Source: Nitratiruptor sp. YY08-10
GTDB taxonomy: Bacteria; Campylobacterota; Campylobacteria; Campylobacterales; Nitratiruptoraceae
Direction: 5' to 3'
Length of the DNA stretch: 64,000 nucleotides
Assembly: GCF_016629565.1 (NCBI RefSeq)
Contig: NZ_AP023057.1
Location: 992,001 to 1,056,000 of the forward strand
The notes under the pieces are model-generated. The model was not told the DNA's origin and did not search any database. It worked only from the letters and a program-made list of their open reading frames with translations. Positions 44,764 to 54,545 of the stretch are shown here, piece after piece (within the stretch, counting starts at the first letter, position 1; each line of letters begins with the position of its first letter). The position numbers and the translations under genes are program-made.

Positions 44764-45668
44764 ATCTGGAAAGACTGATCCCAGCAGATGTCCCTCCGGA
44801 CAAAAAAGGAGAGTTTTTAGCACATTTGCAAGAGACGACAAATGGAACTGGCAGACTCATGCTTTTTGCAGGGGATCAAAAGGTAGAACACCTGAACAAC
44901 GACTTTTATGGTCCCAAAATCTCACTTGAAGACAACAACCCAGAGCATCTTTTTCAAATCGCTTCCAAAGCAAAAATCGGAGTATTTGCCACTCAGTTTG
45001 GACTTATTAGCAGATATGCGCCCGATTTCAAAGAGATTCCCTATCTTATAAAACTCAACTCAAAAACAAACCTTATCCCCTACTCTGCCAAAGATCCATA
45101 CTCCCAGCAGTGGATCGATGTAGAAGAGGCGATAGAGTTTGCAAATTACAGTGGCATCAATCTCAAAGGCTTTGGATATACTGTTTATCTTGGAAGCGAG
45201 CATGAGCACAGTATGCTCACGGAAGCTGCCAATATCGTCCATACAGCCCACAAACATGGATACCTGGCCGTTTTATGGATGTATCCAAAAGGAAATTTTG
45301 TAAAAGATGAGCATGATCCTCATTTAATTGCCGGAGCAGCCGGAGTGGCTCTATGTCTGGGAGCCGATTTTGCCAAAGTGAAAGTTCCATACAAAGATGG
45401 AAAATTTATACCGGAACTTCTGATAGAAGCAACGGTTGCAGCAGGTAATTGTGGAGTGCTATGCGAAGGGGGTAAAAAAATAGATGAAAAAACCTTTTTA
45501 CAAGAGCTTTATGAGCAGATCCATATAGGAGGAGCCAGAGGAAACGGAACTGGTAGAAACATCCATCAAAGACCCCTTCACGAGGCTATCAAAATGGCAA
45601 ATGCCATCTATGCCGTTACATGTGAAGATAAAAGCGTAGAGGAAGCCGTGAAGATTTTGGAAGAGTGA
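44760..45668 (+). CDS. DhnA-type class I fructose-bisphosphate aldolase
   Basis: 302 residues. The region ADFAKVKVPY contains the likely Schiff-base Lys, and FAGDQKVEH at the start and GGARGNGTGRNIHQRP at the end form phosphate-binding loops typical of archaeal-type (DhnA) aldolases. It condenses triose phosphates in gluconeogenesis or cleaves fructose-1,6-bisphosphate. It fits the gene run that also contains PEP synthase, GAPDH and phosphoglycerate mutase. Confidence 0.85.
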   Translation: MNLERLIPADVPPDKKGEFLAHLQETTNGTGRLMLFAGDQKVEHLNNDFYGPKISLEDNNPEHLFQIASKAKIGVFATQFGLISRYAPDFKEIPYLIKLNSKTNLIPYSAKDPYSQQWIDVEEAIEFANYSGINLKGFGYTVYLGSEHEHSMLTEAANIVHTAHKHGYLAVLWMYPKGNFVKDEHDPHLIAGAAGVALCLGADFAKVKVPYKDGKFIPELLIEATVAAGNCGVLCEGGKKIDEKTFLQELYEQIHIGGARGNGTGRNIHQRPLHEAIKMANAIYAVTCEDKSVEEAVKILEE

Positions 45669-46228
45669 TGAAAATTGTGGATTTGGGACTGCTTGCGTAT
45701 GAAAAATGCAATGATGTTTTAGAGAACTTTATCCTACAAGATGAAGATCATCTCATACTTTGTGTGCATCCTCCCGTCTATACCATAGGAAGTGAGCCTT
45801 ATGAGACTGATCTACCGGTTATTCATACAGACAGAGGAGGTTCCATTACCTATTTTGATGAGGGATGTTTGATGCTCTATTTTGCATTCCGTGTTCCAAA
45901 TCCGCCAAGATTTTATGCGAAAGTCCTTCGCTCTTTGGACTTCTTTTTTCATCACTTTGACAAAAATATCAGATATGACAAGAATAAACCCGGCTACTAC
46001 ATTGAAAATAGGAAAATAGCCTCTCTTGGCTTTCGATACAAAAAAGGGTATAGCAAACATGGTGTTTCTATCCATGTCAATCCAAATCTTAAAGAATTTA
46101 ATAAAATCAATCCTTGCGGTTTGAGTGGCATCAAAGCAACTTCGTTAATAAATGAGGGATATAATGTGAACATGGAACAAGCAAAAGCGTTAGCTGTGAA
46201 GGCAGTAGAGTATGGTTTTAAAGCCTAA
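45668..46228 (+). CDS. lipB: Octanoyl-[ACP]:protein octanoyltransferase
   Basis: 186 residues from the ATG that overlaps the aldolase stop (TGATG). Motifs DRGGSITYFDEG, RKIASLGFRYKKGYSKHGVSIHVN and the catalytic Cys in INPCGLSG match LipB. It transfers octanoate to lipoyl domains; LipA, encoded next with a 17-base overlap, then adds sulfur. Together they can make the lipoyl group needed by the E2 of this operon. It is a little shorter than most LipB proteins. Confidence 0.93.
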   Translation: MKIVDLGLLAYEKCNDVLENFILQDEDHLILCVHPPVYTIGSEPYETDLPVIHTDRGGSITYFDEGCLMLYFAFRVPNPPRFYAKVLRSLDFFFHHFDKNIRYDKNKPGYYIENRKIASLGFRYKKGYSKHGVSIHVNPNLKEFNKINPCGLSGIKATSLINEGYNVNMEQAKALAVKAVEYGFKA

Positions 46229-47036
46229 AGTCAAAGCCCCCTCACCGGAACTCATCGGTAAAACGCAAACGATATTGAATCGGCACTCACTCAATACCAT
46301 CTGTATTGCTGCAAAATGTCCCAATATCGCAGAGTGTTATGCAAGAGGGACAGCTACATTTTTGATTCTAGGCAATATCTGCACAAGAAGATGCAAATTT
46401 TGCAATGTCTTTTATGGAAAACCGTTTGAAATAGATGAAACAGAGCCAAAACGAATAGCACAAGCTGTCAAAGAGATGGAGCTTAGCTATGTAGTGATAA
46501 CCTCTGTGGATAGAGACGATTTGAGTGATTTTGGCTCAAAGCAGTTTTTCAACGTAACCAAGAAGATACAAAAATATACCCCAAATACAAAAATCGAACT
46601 GCTTACACCAGATTTTCAAGGTCACAATGGAGCTTTGCAAAGAGTTATTGCTGCAAGACCCTACAAATTGGCGCACAATATCGAAACGGTGGAGCGCCTC
46701 TTTAAAACAATCAAAAGTGCCGGAAGCTACAAAAGAAGTTTGAGTGTGCTTGAGACGTATGCAAAATCTGGTATAAAAACAAAAAGCTCTGTAATGGTTG
46801 GGCTTGGTGAAACAAAACAAGAGCTTCTTCAAAGTTTTCAAGATTTGGCAAACGCCGGTGTTTCGCAACTCACTATCGGACAATATTTGCAGCCTTCACC
46901 TACAAACTATAGCGTTCAAAAATATTACACACAAGCAGAATATGATGAATTGGCGCAACTTGCCAAAGAGTATGGTATCAAACATGTTGTAAGTGGCATA
47001 CTGGTTCGAAGCAGCTACTATGCAGAAATCTATTAA
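46212..47036 (+). CDS. lipA: Lipoyl synthase, radical SAM
   Basis: 274 residues. Both Fe-S clusters are coded: the auxiliary one by CIAAKCPNIAEC and the SAM one by CTRRCKFC. The C-terminal Ser ligand region (VRSSYYAE) is also kept. It inserts two sulfur atoms into the protein-bound octanoyl chain. It follows lipB in the PDH operon. Confidence 0.96.
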   Translation: MVLKPKVKAPSPELIGKTQTILNRHSLNTICIAAKCPNIAECYARGTATFLILGNICTRRCKFCNVFYGKPFEIDETEPKRIAQAVKEMELSYVVITSVDRDDLSDFGSKQFFNVTKKIQKYTPNTKIELLTPDFQGHNGALQRVIAARPYKLAHNIETVERLFKTIKSAGSYKRSLSVLETYAKSGIKTKSSVMVGLGETKQELLQSFQDLANAGVSQLTIGQYLQPSPTNYSVQKYYTQAEYDELAQLAKEYGIKHVVSGILVRSSYYAEIY

Positions 47037-47045
47037 AGGGCGAGA

Positions 47046-48956
47046 ATGAAAGAGTTTGAAGTGTATGGGCTACTGCAAAAATATGGAATAAAAGTACCTA
47101 AATATGCGGTTTTTGAAATTGATCAGATGCTCAGTTTTGATAAATTTCCGGCCGTTTTAAAAATAGCCAGTGACAAGGTGATTCACAAAAGCGATGTGGG
47201 AGGTATTCGTACAGGTATTCATTCGATGGAAGAGCTGCAAGAAGCAAAAAGAGAAATCGTCAACAATTTGCAAAGTCATGGTATCTTTTTGGATCTTAAT
47301 GACCGGTTTATCGTAGAAGAAGAGCTGCATGGGGAAGAGTTTTATATAGGTGGTATTTATGACCCGATTTTTGAGGAGGTGCTGCTTTTTGGCAAAGGCG
47401 GCGTGATGCTTGAAGTCCTCAAAGATATCTGCTATATCGATGTGTATGCAAATGTTCAAGAGATTATACGCAGCTTTAAAACTACAAAAGTTTCCAAAAT
47501 GTTTCCAAATTTCAGAGGAAAAGAGTATAAGATAGAGTATCTTGTTGATGTTATTCAAAAATTTCAACGTCTCTTTTTGGCTGAAAACATCAGCGAATTT
47601 GACATCAATCCTCTTATCTACACAGAGAGAGGATTTGTAGCGGTAGATGCAAGAATCAAAAAAGGAGATAAAAATCCTCATCAAAAAAGAGAAAGAAGCA
47701 ATGATCTATTTGAAAATGAAAACATTGCAATATTCGGCGCTACTGATAAGCCTCAAAAAGTTGGATACGCACTTGCCAAAAATGCATTAAAAAGCAGCGC
47801 CAATATCTTCTTTGTCAACCCCCGCCTTGAGAGTCTTTTTGATCAAAAAGTGTACCACTCTGTCGATGAGCTTCCAAACATCGATACTGCTGTCATTGCT
47901 ATTCCATCTAAGTATGTTTTGGATTTACTGGAACAACTTGGCAAAAAAGGCGTAAAAAACGCTGTTGTCATCTCAGCAGGTTTCAAAGAGAGTGGCAATA
48001 TTGAAGCCGAGAAACAGATGCGCCAGATTGCAAAAAAATATGGGATGAATATTGTCGGTCCAAATTGTCTTGGGATCTACAACGCTTCCAAAAGGCTTAA
48101 TCTCACCTTTGCAAAAACCGATATTTTGCCTGGAGACATTGCTCTCGTTTCTCAATCAGGAGCAGTTTTGGCTGCTCTCATCGATAAAGCCACCTCTCAC
48201 TCTATCGGTTTTTCTCATATTATTTCGCTGGGCAATATGGCCGATTTTGATTTTGCAGATGCGATAGAAGAGCTCAATACCAAAGAGGAGTGTCGTTTTA
48301 TCAACATTTACGCTGAAGGACTAAAGGACGGCAAAAACTACCTTCAAGCCATCCGAGCATCAAAAAAGCCCATCTTTGTTTATAAAGCCGGCAAAACGAA
48401 AGAGGCAAAAAAAGCAGCATTTTCCCATACCGGCAACATCAGCGGAAGCTATGAGATATTGGTCGGGCTTAGTTATGCAGCAGGTGCTGTCATTAAAAAA
48501 GATATCGATGAGCTGATCTTTGCTTCACGATTTGAGCAGTTTACAGAAGTGCTCATCATAACCAATGCTGGAGGTCCCGGAACTATTTTGACCGATATAG
48601 TAGTACAGCAAGGCAAAAAAATGTATGAGCTTTCAGACGAAGAGATAAAGAAGCTGGATATGGTTTTACCGCCTACCTGGTCCCATAACAATCCTGTAGA
48701 CATCATAGGCGATGCCACAGCAAAGCGTTACAAAGCAGTACTTGATATTTTGTATAAGCCTGACATTCTTATTTTTATCCTTGCAACACCACAATTGATG
48801 ACAGATGGATTGGCGATTGCGAAGGCTATTGGCAAAAAAGCAAATATTGTCCCGGTGTTTTTTGGTGAGGACTCTTTTCAAGAGGCTTTTGAGTACTTTA
48901 AGCATGAAAAAATCCTCTATTTTAACGATTTGGAAAATGTGGCAAATATATTATAA
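47046..48956 (+). CDS. ADP-forming acyl-CoA (acetyl-CoA) synthetase, fused with beta-alpha order
   Basis: 636 residues. Residues 1-215 are an ATP-grasp beta domain with the conserved His of VIHKSDVGGIRTG; residues 225-636 are the CoA-binding and ligase alpha domains, with NIAIFGATDKPQKVG, GPNCLGIYN, SQSGAVLAALID and the phosphorylated His in AFSHTGNISGS. In most bacterial fused enzymes the alpha part comes first; here the order is reversed. It converts acetyl-CoA, ADP and Pi to acetate and ATP, or the reverse. Next to PDH it could drain or supply acetyl-CoA. Substrate range is not visible. Confidence 0.88.
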   Translation: MKEFEVYGLLQKYGIKVPKYAVFEIDQMLSFDKFPAVLKIASDKVIHKSDVGGIRTGIHSMEELQEAKREIVNNLQSHGIFLDLNDRFIVEEELHGEEFYIGGIYDPIFEEVLLFGKGGVMLEVLKDICYIDVYANVQEIIRSFKTTKVSKMFPNFRGKEYKIEYLVDVIQKFQRLFLAENISEFDINPLIYTERGFVAVDARIKKGDKNPHQKRERSNDLFENENIAIFGATDKPQKVGYALAKNALKSSANIFFVNPRLESLFDQKVYHSVDELPNIDTAVIAIPSKYVLDLLEQLGKKGVKNAVVISAGFKESGNIEAEKQMRQIAKKYGMNIVGPNCLGIYNASKRLNLTFAKTDILPGDIALVSQSGAVLAALIDKATSHSIGFSHIISLGNMADFDFADAIEELNTKEECRFINIYAEGLKDGKNYLQAIRASKKPIFVYKAGKTKEAKKAAFSHTGNISGSYEILVGLSYAAGAVIKKDIDELIFASRFEQFTEVLIITNAGGPGTILTDIVVQQGKKMYELSDEEIKKLDMVLPPTWSHNNPVDIIGDATAKRYKAVLDILYKPDILIFILATPQLMTDGLAIAKAIGKKANIVPVFFGEDSFQEAFEYFKHEKILYFNDLENVANIL

Positions 48957-48965
48957 GGAGTTGAT

Positions 48966-51365
48966 ATGAGCAAATATATCAAATGGTTTAAAGAGATTGG
49001 TGTAAAAGATGTTGCTGAAGTTGGAGGGAAAAATGCAAGTTTGGGAGAGATGTACAATCATTTGAGTCCACTTGGAGTGAAGGTGCCAAACGGTTTTGCA
49101 GTGACTGCAACCGCCTATAGACACTATCTTGATGCAAATAATTTATGGGAGCCTCTCCAAAAACTTTTTGAAGATTTCGATCCAGACGATATTGACCAGC
49201 TCAAAAAAGTTGGCAAAACTGCCAGAGAGATGATTATGAAAGGGGAAGTTCCAAAGGATCTTGAAAAGGAGATTCTCAAAGGATATGAAGAGCTAAAAAA
49301 TGAGTATGGAAAAGATGTCAGTTTGGCTGTAAGAAGCTCAGCAACGGCCGAAGACTCCCCTACTGCCTCCTTTGCAGGACAAAATGAGACCTATCTCAAT
49401 ATCAAAGGAGATAAAAATCTTTTATGGGCGTACAAAATGTGTCTCGCTTCCAATTTTACCGATAGATCTATCAACTATAAACATGTCCACCATTTTGATC
49501 CAATGAAAGTCTATCTTTCTGTTGTGATTATGAAGATGGTACGAAGCGATCTTGGAAGCAGTGGCGTAATGTTTAGTATCGATACAGAGACCGGATTTCG
49601 CGATGTGGTTTTCATCAACGCTGCCTGGGGGCTTGGAGAAAACGTGGTACAAGGAACCATCGATCCGGATGCTTTCTATGTACACAAACCTACCTTTAAA
49701 AAGGGCTATAGGGCAGTTCTTAAACGAAAAAGAGGTGCTAAAGAGAAAATGATGGTCTTTAGCGAAACACTTGAGAGAGCAAATCTGGCTGAGCAGTTTA
49801 CGAAAAATATCCCTACTCCAATTGAAAAAAGAATGAAATTTGCAATTCGTGATGATGAGATTTTAAAGCTGGCAGACTGGGCAATGAAGATTGAGGAGCA
49901 CTACAGTGAAGTGAACAATCGGTATACCCCTATGGATATGGAATGGGCGAAAGATGGAATGGATGGAGAGCTTTACATGGTGCAAGCCAGACCTGAGACG
50001 GTCCACTCCCAAGAGAAACTTACCCAGTTTGAAATTTACCGACTCAAAGAAAAAGGCAAGGTCCTTCTAACTGGCAATGCCGTAGGAGAAAAAATAGGAG
50101 CTGGAAAAGTAAAAATAATGTACTCTATGGCTGAAGCGGATAAGTTTGAAGAAGGCGATGTTCTTGTAGCACCTACTACAAGCCCGGATTGGGAACCTGT
50201 AATGAAAAAGGCAAGTGCCATCATTACTGAGACGGGAGGAAGAACTTGTCATGCGGCGATTGTAAGCCGTGAGCTTGGAAAGCCGGCAGTGGTTGGAGCA
50301 AAGAATGCTACAAAAGTACTCCATGACAATCAGCCCGTAACGGTAAGCTGTGCTGAAGGTGAAATCGGAAAAATTTATGAAGGAATACTTCCATTTGAAG
50401 TAGAAAAAGTAGATATTTCCAAACTGCCTCGACCAAAAACAAAAATCATGATGAATTTAGGCAATCCCGAGCTTGCCTTTAGCTTAGCGAAACTACCAGT
50501 AGATGGTATAGGTCTAGCACGAATGGAATTTATCATAAACAACTACATCAAAGCACACCCAATGGCAATAAGACATCCAGAGATGCTAAGCGACACGGAA
50601 CGTGCTTTAATCGATGAGCTTGCATTTCCTTTTGAAGGCGATGCAGAGGACTTTTTCATAAAGACTCTCAGTGAAGGGGTGGCGACAATCGCAAGCTGTG
50701 TTTATCCAAAAAAATGTATTGTCAGAATGAGTGATTTTAAATCCAATGAATATGCAAATCTTCTTGGAGGCCGCCATTTTGAGCCGATTGAAGATAACCC
50801 GATGCTAGGATTCAGGGGTGCAGCACGCTATACTCATCCAAGCTATGCTGAGGGGTTTGAGTTAGAGTGCAAAGCGATGAAGCGAGCTACCCAGGAGATG
50901 GGATTTGACAATATTGTCTTGATGATACCATTTTGCCGTAGAGTCGATGAAGCAAAACGGGTTAAAAAGGCAATGATTGAGCACGGATTGACAGATGTAT
51001 CAATCTATATGATGTGCGAAATTCCAAACAACGTTATCCAGATTGATGCATTTTTGCAAATTTATGATGGTATCAGTATCGGAACCAATGACCTGACTCA
51101 ACTCACACTCGGAGTTGATAGAGATAGTGAAATAGTTTCATTTGATTATGATGAAAGAGATGAAGGTGTCAAAAAGATGGTACAAATGGCAGTGGAAGGT
51201 GCAAAAAGAAATGGTAAATACTCCGGGCTTTGCGGACAAGCTCCTTCAGACTATCCGGAGTTTGCCGAGTTTTTAGTCAAAATAGGAATTGAGTCCATGA
51301 GTCTCAATCCTGACAGCGTCCTTAAAATCATCAAAGATGTGGCGGAGATGGAAAATGACAATTGA
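48966..51365 (+). CDS. ppsA: Phosphoenolpyruvate synthase
   Basis: 799 residues. The N-terminal ATP-grasp region (GGKNASLGEMYNHLSPLGVKVP), the phosphohistidine loop TGGRTCHAAIVSRELGKPAVVG and the C-terminal PEP-binding domain (GTNDLTQLTLGVDRD, then GLCGQAPSDYPE) are complete. It makes PEP from pyruvate and ATP, the entry to gluconeogenesis. AAGGAG precedes the ATG. It lies nine bases after the ACD gene and overlaps the nuclease gene by 11 bases. Confidence 0.97.
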   Translation: MSKYIKWFKEIGVKDVAEVGGKNASLGEMYNHLSPLGVKVPNGFAVTATAYRHYLDANNLWEPLQKLFEDFDPDDIDQLKKVGKTAREMIMKGEVPKDLEKEILKGYEELKNEYGKDVSLAVRSSATAEDSPTASFAGQNETYLNIKGDKNLLWAYKMCLASNFTDRSINYKHVHHFDPMKVYLSVVIMKMVRSDLGSSGVMFSIDTETGFRDVVFINAAWGLGENVVQGTIDPDAFYVHKPTFKKGYRAVLKRKRGAKEKMMVFSETLERANLAEQFTKNIPTPIEKRMKFAIRDDEILKLADWAMKIEEHYSEVNNRYTPMDMEWAKDGMDGELYMVQARPETVHSQEKLTQFEIYRLKEKGKVLLTGNAVGEKIGAGKVKIMYSMAEADKFEEGDVLVAPTTSPDWEPVMKKASAIITETGGRTCHAAIVSRELGKPAVVGAKNATKVLHDNQPVTVSCAEGEIGKIYEGILPFEVEKVDISKLPRPKTKIMMNLGNPELAFSLAKLPVDGIGLARMEFIINNYIKAHPMAIRHPEMLSDTERALIDELAFPFEGDAEDFFIKTLSEGVATIASCVYPKKCIVRMSDFKSNEYANLLGGRHFEPIEDNPMLGFRGAARYTHPSYAEGFELECKAMKRATQEMGFDNIVLMIPFCRRVDEAKRVKKAMIEHGLTDVSIYMMCEIPNNVIQIDAFLQIYDGISIGTNDLTQLTLGVDRDSEIVSFDYDERDEGVKKMVQMAVEGAKRNGKYSGLCGQAPSDYPEFAEFLVKIGIESMSLNPDSVLKIIKDVAEMENDN

Positions 51366-52743
51366 GATTAGTTATGGTGCAGCCGAAGTAGTAACGGGTT
51401 CATGCCATTTTGTCAAATTTGATGATGGCACGAAAGTTTTAGTCGATTGTGGCATGTTTCAGGGATTGGATGAGTGGAAAAACTATGAGCCATTAGGTTT
51501 TAATGCAAAAGAGATTGATTATCTGCTTGTTACCCACGGGCACCTCGATCATGTAGGAAGAATCCCCCTTCTCTATAAAGAGGGGTTTCGTGGAAAAATC
51601 ATCGCAACCGCTGCCACGTTTGAGCTTATGAAAATCGTTCTTCTTGATACGGCCCACTTGATGCAAGAAGATTTCGAGACAGCTTTCAGAAAAGCCCAAC
51701 GAAGAGGTGAAGAGGAACAGGTTAAAAAGCCGCTCTATACCAAACACGATGTCAAAGCGGCATTGAAACTCCCCAGGCGTATTGTAAAATATGGGCAAAA
51801 TATCAAACTTTCAAAAAATATTACTGTACGCTACAAAGATGCAGGGCATATAATCGGTTCAGCATTTTTGGAGATTGAATATAAAGATGACGGAGCACAT
51901 AAAAAGGTGATATTTAGCGGAGACCTTGGTAATCGTCAGGTCCATCTCAATCCGCCTCCAACCGATCCCTCATCTGCAAGACATCTTTTTATAGAGAGCA
52001 CCTATGGAGACAGGCTCCATAAAAATTATGATGAGAGTGTCAAGGAGTTCAAAGAAGTCATAATGGCCACTCTCCAAAGAGGTGGAAATGTACTGATTCC
52101 CTCTTTTGCAATCGAGAGAACCCAACAGATTTTATGTATTTTAAAAGAGATGAGTGACCGACACGAATTGCCAAACCACTGTAATGTCTATCTAGACAGT
52201 CCCATGGCAATCAAAACAACACATGTATATCAAAAGTATCGACACCTGTTATCCAATTATTGCAAACATCAACCAGCGCCTTTCGATTTTCCGCAACTAA
52301 GATTTGCTACAAGTACAAATGCTTCTAAGCGTATCAACGCAAAAAGAAGCGGAAACGTTATTATTGCTGGAAGCGGTATGTGTAACGGCGGAAGGATTTT
52401 ACACCATTTCAAACATCGAATCTGGGATCCAAAAAACAGTGTCATATTTGTAGGGTACCAAGCTGAAGGCACACTTGGAAGAGAGATCATAGAAGGAGCA
52501 AGATTTATCGAAATTTATGGAGAACGTATCGCAATTCGTGCCCAAATTTTTACCATCAACGGTTTTTCAGCCCATGCCGATCAGCATGAACTCACCTCTT
52601 GGGCGCAAAAAATTCATGGTCTTGAGAAAATTTTTTTGATCCATGGCGAGGAAGACAAACAACGTATTTTCAAAAAACATCTCATTAAAACGCTACACAA
52701 AAAGGTTCATATCGTCAAACAGGGTGAAATAATTCATCTTTAA
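51355..52743 (+). CDS. Metallo-beta-lactamase fold beta-CASP nuclease
   Basis: 462 residues from the ATG at 51355; an earlier in-frame start lies inside ppsA. The zinc motif THGHLDHVGRIP, the SGDLGNR strand, the ESTYGDR motif and the beta-CASP motifs with late His residues (INGFSAHADQHEL, FLIHGEEDKQ) identify a CPSF/RNase-like metal-dependent RNA nuclease. It may process RNA. Its place between ppsA and gap says little about its target. No signal peptide. Confidence 0.92.
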   Translation: MTIEISYGAAEVVTGSCHFVKFDDGTKVLVDCGMFQGLDEWKNYEPLGFNAKEIDYLLVTHGHLDHVGRIPLLYKEGFRGKIIATAATFELMKIVLLDTAHLMQEDFETAFRKAQRRGEEEQVKKPLYTKHDVKAALKLPRRIVKYGQNIKLSKNITVRYKDAGHIIGSAFLEIEYKDDGAHKKVIFSGDLGNRQVHLNPPPTDPSSARHLFIESTYGDRLHKNYDESVKEFKEVIMATLQRGGNVLIPSFAIERTQQILCILKEMSDRHELPNHCNVYLDSPMAIKTTHVYQKYRHLLSNYCKHQPAPFDFPQLRFATSTNASKRINAKRSGNVIIAGSGMCNGGRILHHFKHRIWDPKNSVIFVGYQAEGTLGREIIEGARFIEIYGERIAIRAQIFTINGFSAHADQHELTSWAQKIHGLEKIFLIHGEEDKQRIFKKHLIKTLHKKVHIVKQGEIIHL

Positions 52744-52755
52744 TCAATTTATAGC

Positions 52756-52761
52756 TAAAAT
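52756..52761 (+). promoter_or_regulatory. Possible -10 box before gap
   Basis: TAAAAT in the 48-base gap upstream of gap, followed by AGGAG five bases before the ATG. The hexamer is weak, but this is one of the few breaks in the long gene run. Confidence 0.3.
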
Positions 52762-52791
52762 ATTTACAAAATAAAAGAGTCAGGAGTTTTT

Positions 52792-53805
52792 ATGAAAAAG
52801 GTAGCAATCAACGGACTTGGACGAATCGGAAAGATGGTGCTGTGGCATTATAGTGTCAACAAACCTAAAAATATCGAGATAACAGTAGCAAATGGCGGAA
52901 GCGGAACAGCTGAAGATTTGGCATATATGCTCAAATACGATTCTGTTCATGGAAAATTTCCAACCAAAATCGAATATGGTGAAGATTATCTGAAAGTTGG
53001 AGATCAAAAGATTCAGCTTGTAACAGGAAGAGATCCTGAAAAGCTTCCTTGGAGTGAACTTGGTGTCGATATCGTCCTGGAGTGTACAGGCCACTTTACA
53101 AAAAGAGATGATGCCGCAAAACACTTAAAAGCAGGTGCAAAAAAAGTGATTATCTCTGCACCAAGTAAAGATGCAGAACTCACCATCGTAATGGGTGTGA
53201 ATCAAGACTGGTATGATCCAAGCAAACATGATGTCATTTCTAATGCGAGCTGTACGACAAACTCACTGGCACCTGCCATCAAAGTGCTCCATGATGCTTT
53301 TGGAATAGAGAATGCTCTTGTGACAACGGTGCATGCCTATACTTCCTCTCAAGCTGTTGTTGATAGAAAAAATCCGGGAAAACACAGACGGGGAAGAACA
53401 GCAGCTGCCAACATCATCCCTACAACTACCGGAGCTGCCATAGCAACAACAAAAGTGATTCCAGAACTTCAGGGAAAAATGAATGCATTGGCGCTTCGCG
53501 TACCGGTACCAGATGTAGCTATTACCGATATAAGCGCAACACTCAAAAAAGAGGTAACTGCCGAAGAGGTTAATAAAGCATTTGAAGAAGCGATGAATGG
53601 TGAATTGAAAGGTATTTTGGAAATTACATATGATGAAGTCGTCTCTACTGACATTGTCAACAATCCCCACTCATCCATTATTGATGGTCTATCTACGATG
53701 GTAGTCGATGGAAACAAAGTAAAAGTATTCGCATGGTATGACAACGAGTACGGATATTCTGGCCGCCTTCTTGAACTTGCTGATTTTATTGCAGAAAGGA
53801 TGTAG
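52792..53805 (+). CDS. gap: Glyceraldehyde-3-phosphate dehydrogenase
   Basis: 337 residues. NAD-binding INGLGRIGKMVL, the active-site ISNASCTTNSLAP with the catalytic Cys, and the phosphate-binding HRRGRTAAANIIPTTTGAA are all typical. It works reversibly in glycolysis and gluconeogenesis. gpmA follows without any gap (TAG then ATG), so both are translated from one message. Confidence 0.97.
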   Translation: MKKVAINGLGRIGKMVLWHYSVNKPKNIEITVANGGSGTAEDLAYMLKYDSVHGKFPTKIEYGEDYLKVGDQKIQLVTGRDPEKLPWSELGVDIVLECTGHFTKRDDAAKHLKAGAKKVIISAPSKDAELTIVMGVNQDWYDPSKHDVISNASCTTNSLAPAIKVLHDAFGIENALVTTVHAYTSSQAVVDRKNPGKHRRGRTAAANIIPTTTGAAIATTKVIPELQGKMNALALRVPVPDVAITDISATLKKEVTAEEVNKAFEEAMNGELKGILEITYDEVVSTDIVNNPHSSIIDGLSTMVVDGNKVKVFAWYDNEYGYSGRLLELADFIAERM

Positions 53806-54495
53806 ATGAAACTGGTTTTAATACGACATGGTCAAAGTGAATGGAACGCTAAAAATCTATTTACCGGCTGGATTGATGTAGAGCTCAGTGAAAAAGGAAA
53901 AGCTGAAGCAAAAAAAGCTGGTGAGCTTCTTAAAGAGGCCTGCATCTATCCAGGAATTTGCTACACATCATATCTTAAACGAGCCATTCATACAGCTCAA
54001 ATTGCATTGAATGAACTGGGCTGGGAGCATATCGATGTGATTCGCAGCTGGAAACTTAATGAGCGTCACTATGGAGACTGGCAAGGCAAAAACAAAGATG
54101 AGGTAAAAGCCAAATATGGCGAAGAACTCTTTTTAGCTGTTCGAAGAGGCTACGATACCCCTCCTCCACCAATTGAAGAGAGTGAACCAGATTTTGAAGA
54201 GCGGCTTCCTGTTGATCCAAAATTTGAAGGAATCGAGATTCCAAAGAGTGAATCCCTCAAAGATACGAGAGAGCGGGTAATTGAATATTGGTATGAAGAG
54301 TTGGTTCCTTCGCTTATGCTGTATGATACTATCTTGATAGCTGCTCATGGAAATTCACTCAGAGCACTTATCATGTACCTTGAAGATATCGATCCAAAAG
54401 ATATTGCAAAGATTGAAGTACCAACCGGAACACCAATTGTCTACGAACTGACAAAAGAACTCAAAATCAAAAACAAAACTATCTATAACCATTAA
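53806..54495 (+). CDS. gpmA: 2,3-bisphosphoglycerate-dependent phosphoglycerate mutase
   Basis: 229 residues. The phosphorylated His lies in LIRHGQSEWNAKNLFTGW, and LNERHYGDWQGKNKDE and AAHGNSLRALIMYLE complete the active site. It interconverts 3- and 2-phosphoglycerate. It ends the central-carbon gene run and is followed by a hairpin terminator. Confidence 0.97.
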   Translation: MKLVLIRHGQSEWNAKNLFTGWIDVELSEKGKAEAKKAGELLKEACIYPGICYTSYLKRAIHTAQIALNELGWEHIDVIRSWKLNERHYGDWQGKNKDEVKAKYGEELFLAVRRGYDTPPPPIEESEPDFEERLPVDPKFEGIEIPKSESLKDTRERVIEYWYEELVPSLMLYDTILIAAHGNSLRALIMYLEDIDPKDIAKIEVPTGTPIVYELTKELKIKNKTIYNH

Positions 54496-54515
54496 GAGGG
54501 TCTGTTCCCTCTTTT
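54494..54515 (+). terminator. Intrinsic terminator after gpmA
   Basis: AAGAGGG and CCCTCTT form a 7-bp stem with a 6-base loop, followed by a short T-run (TTTT). The stem starts at the gpmA stop codon. It closes the operon that begins near 35110. Confidence 0.65.
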
Positions 54516-54517
54516 GC

Positions 54518-54523
54518 TATAAT
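54518..54523 (+). promoter_or_regulatory. -10 box of the aminomutase-like gene
   Basis: TATAAT directly after the gpmA terminator, 22 bases before the TTG start at 54546; the leader is very short and contains AAAAAAGGAG. Confidence 0.55.
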
Positions 54524-54545
54524 ACGCCCTAAAAAAGGAGCATTT

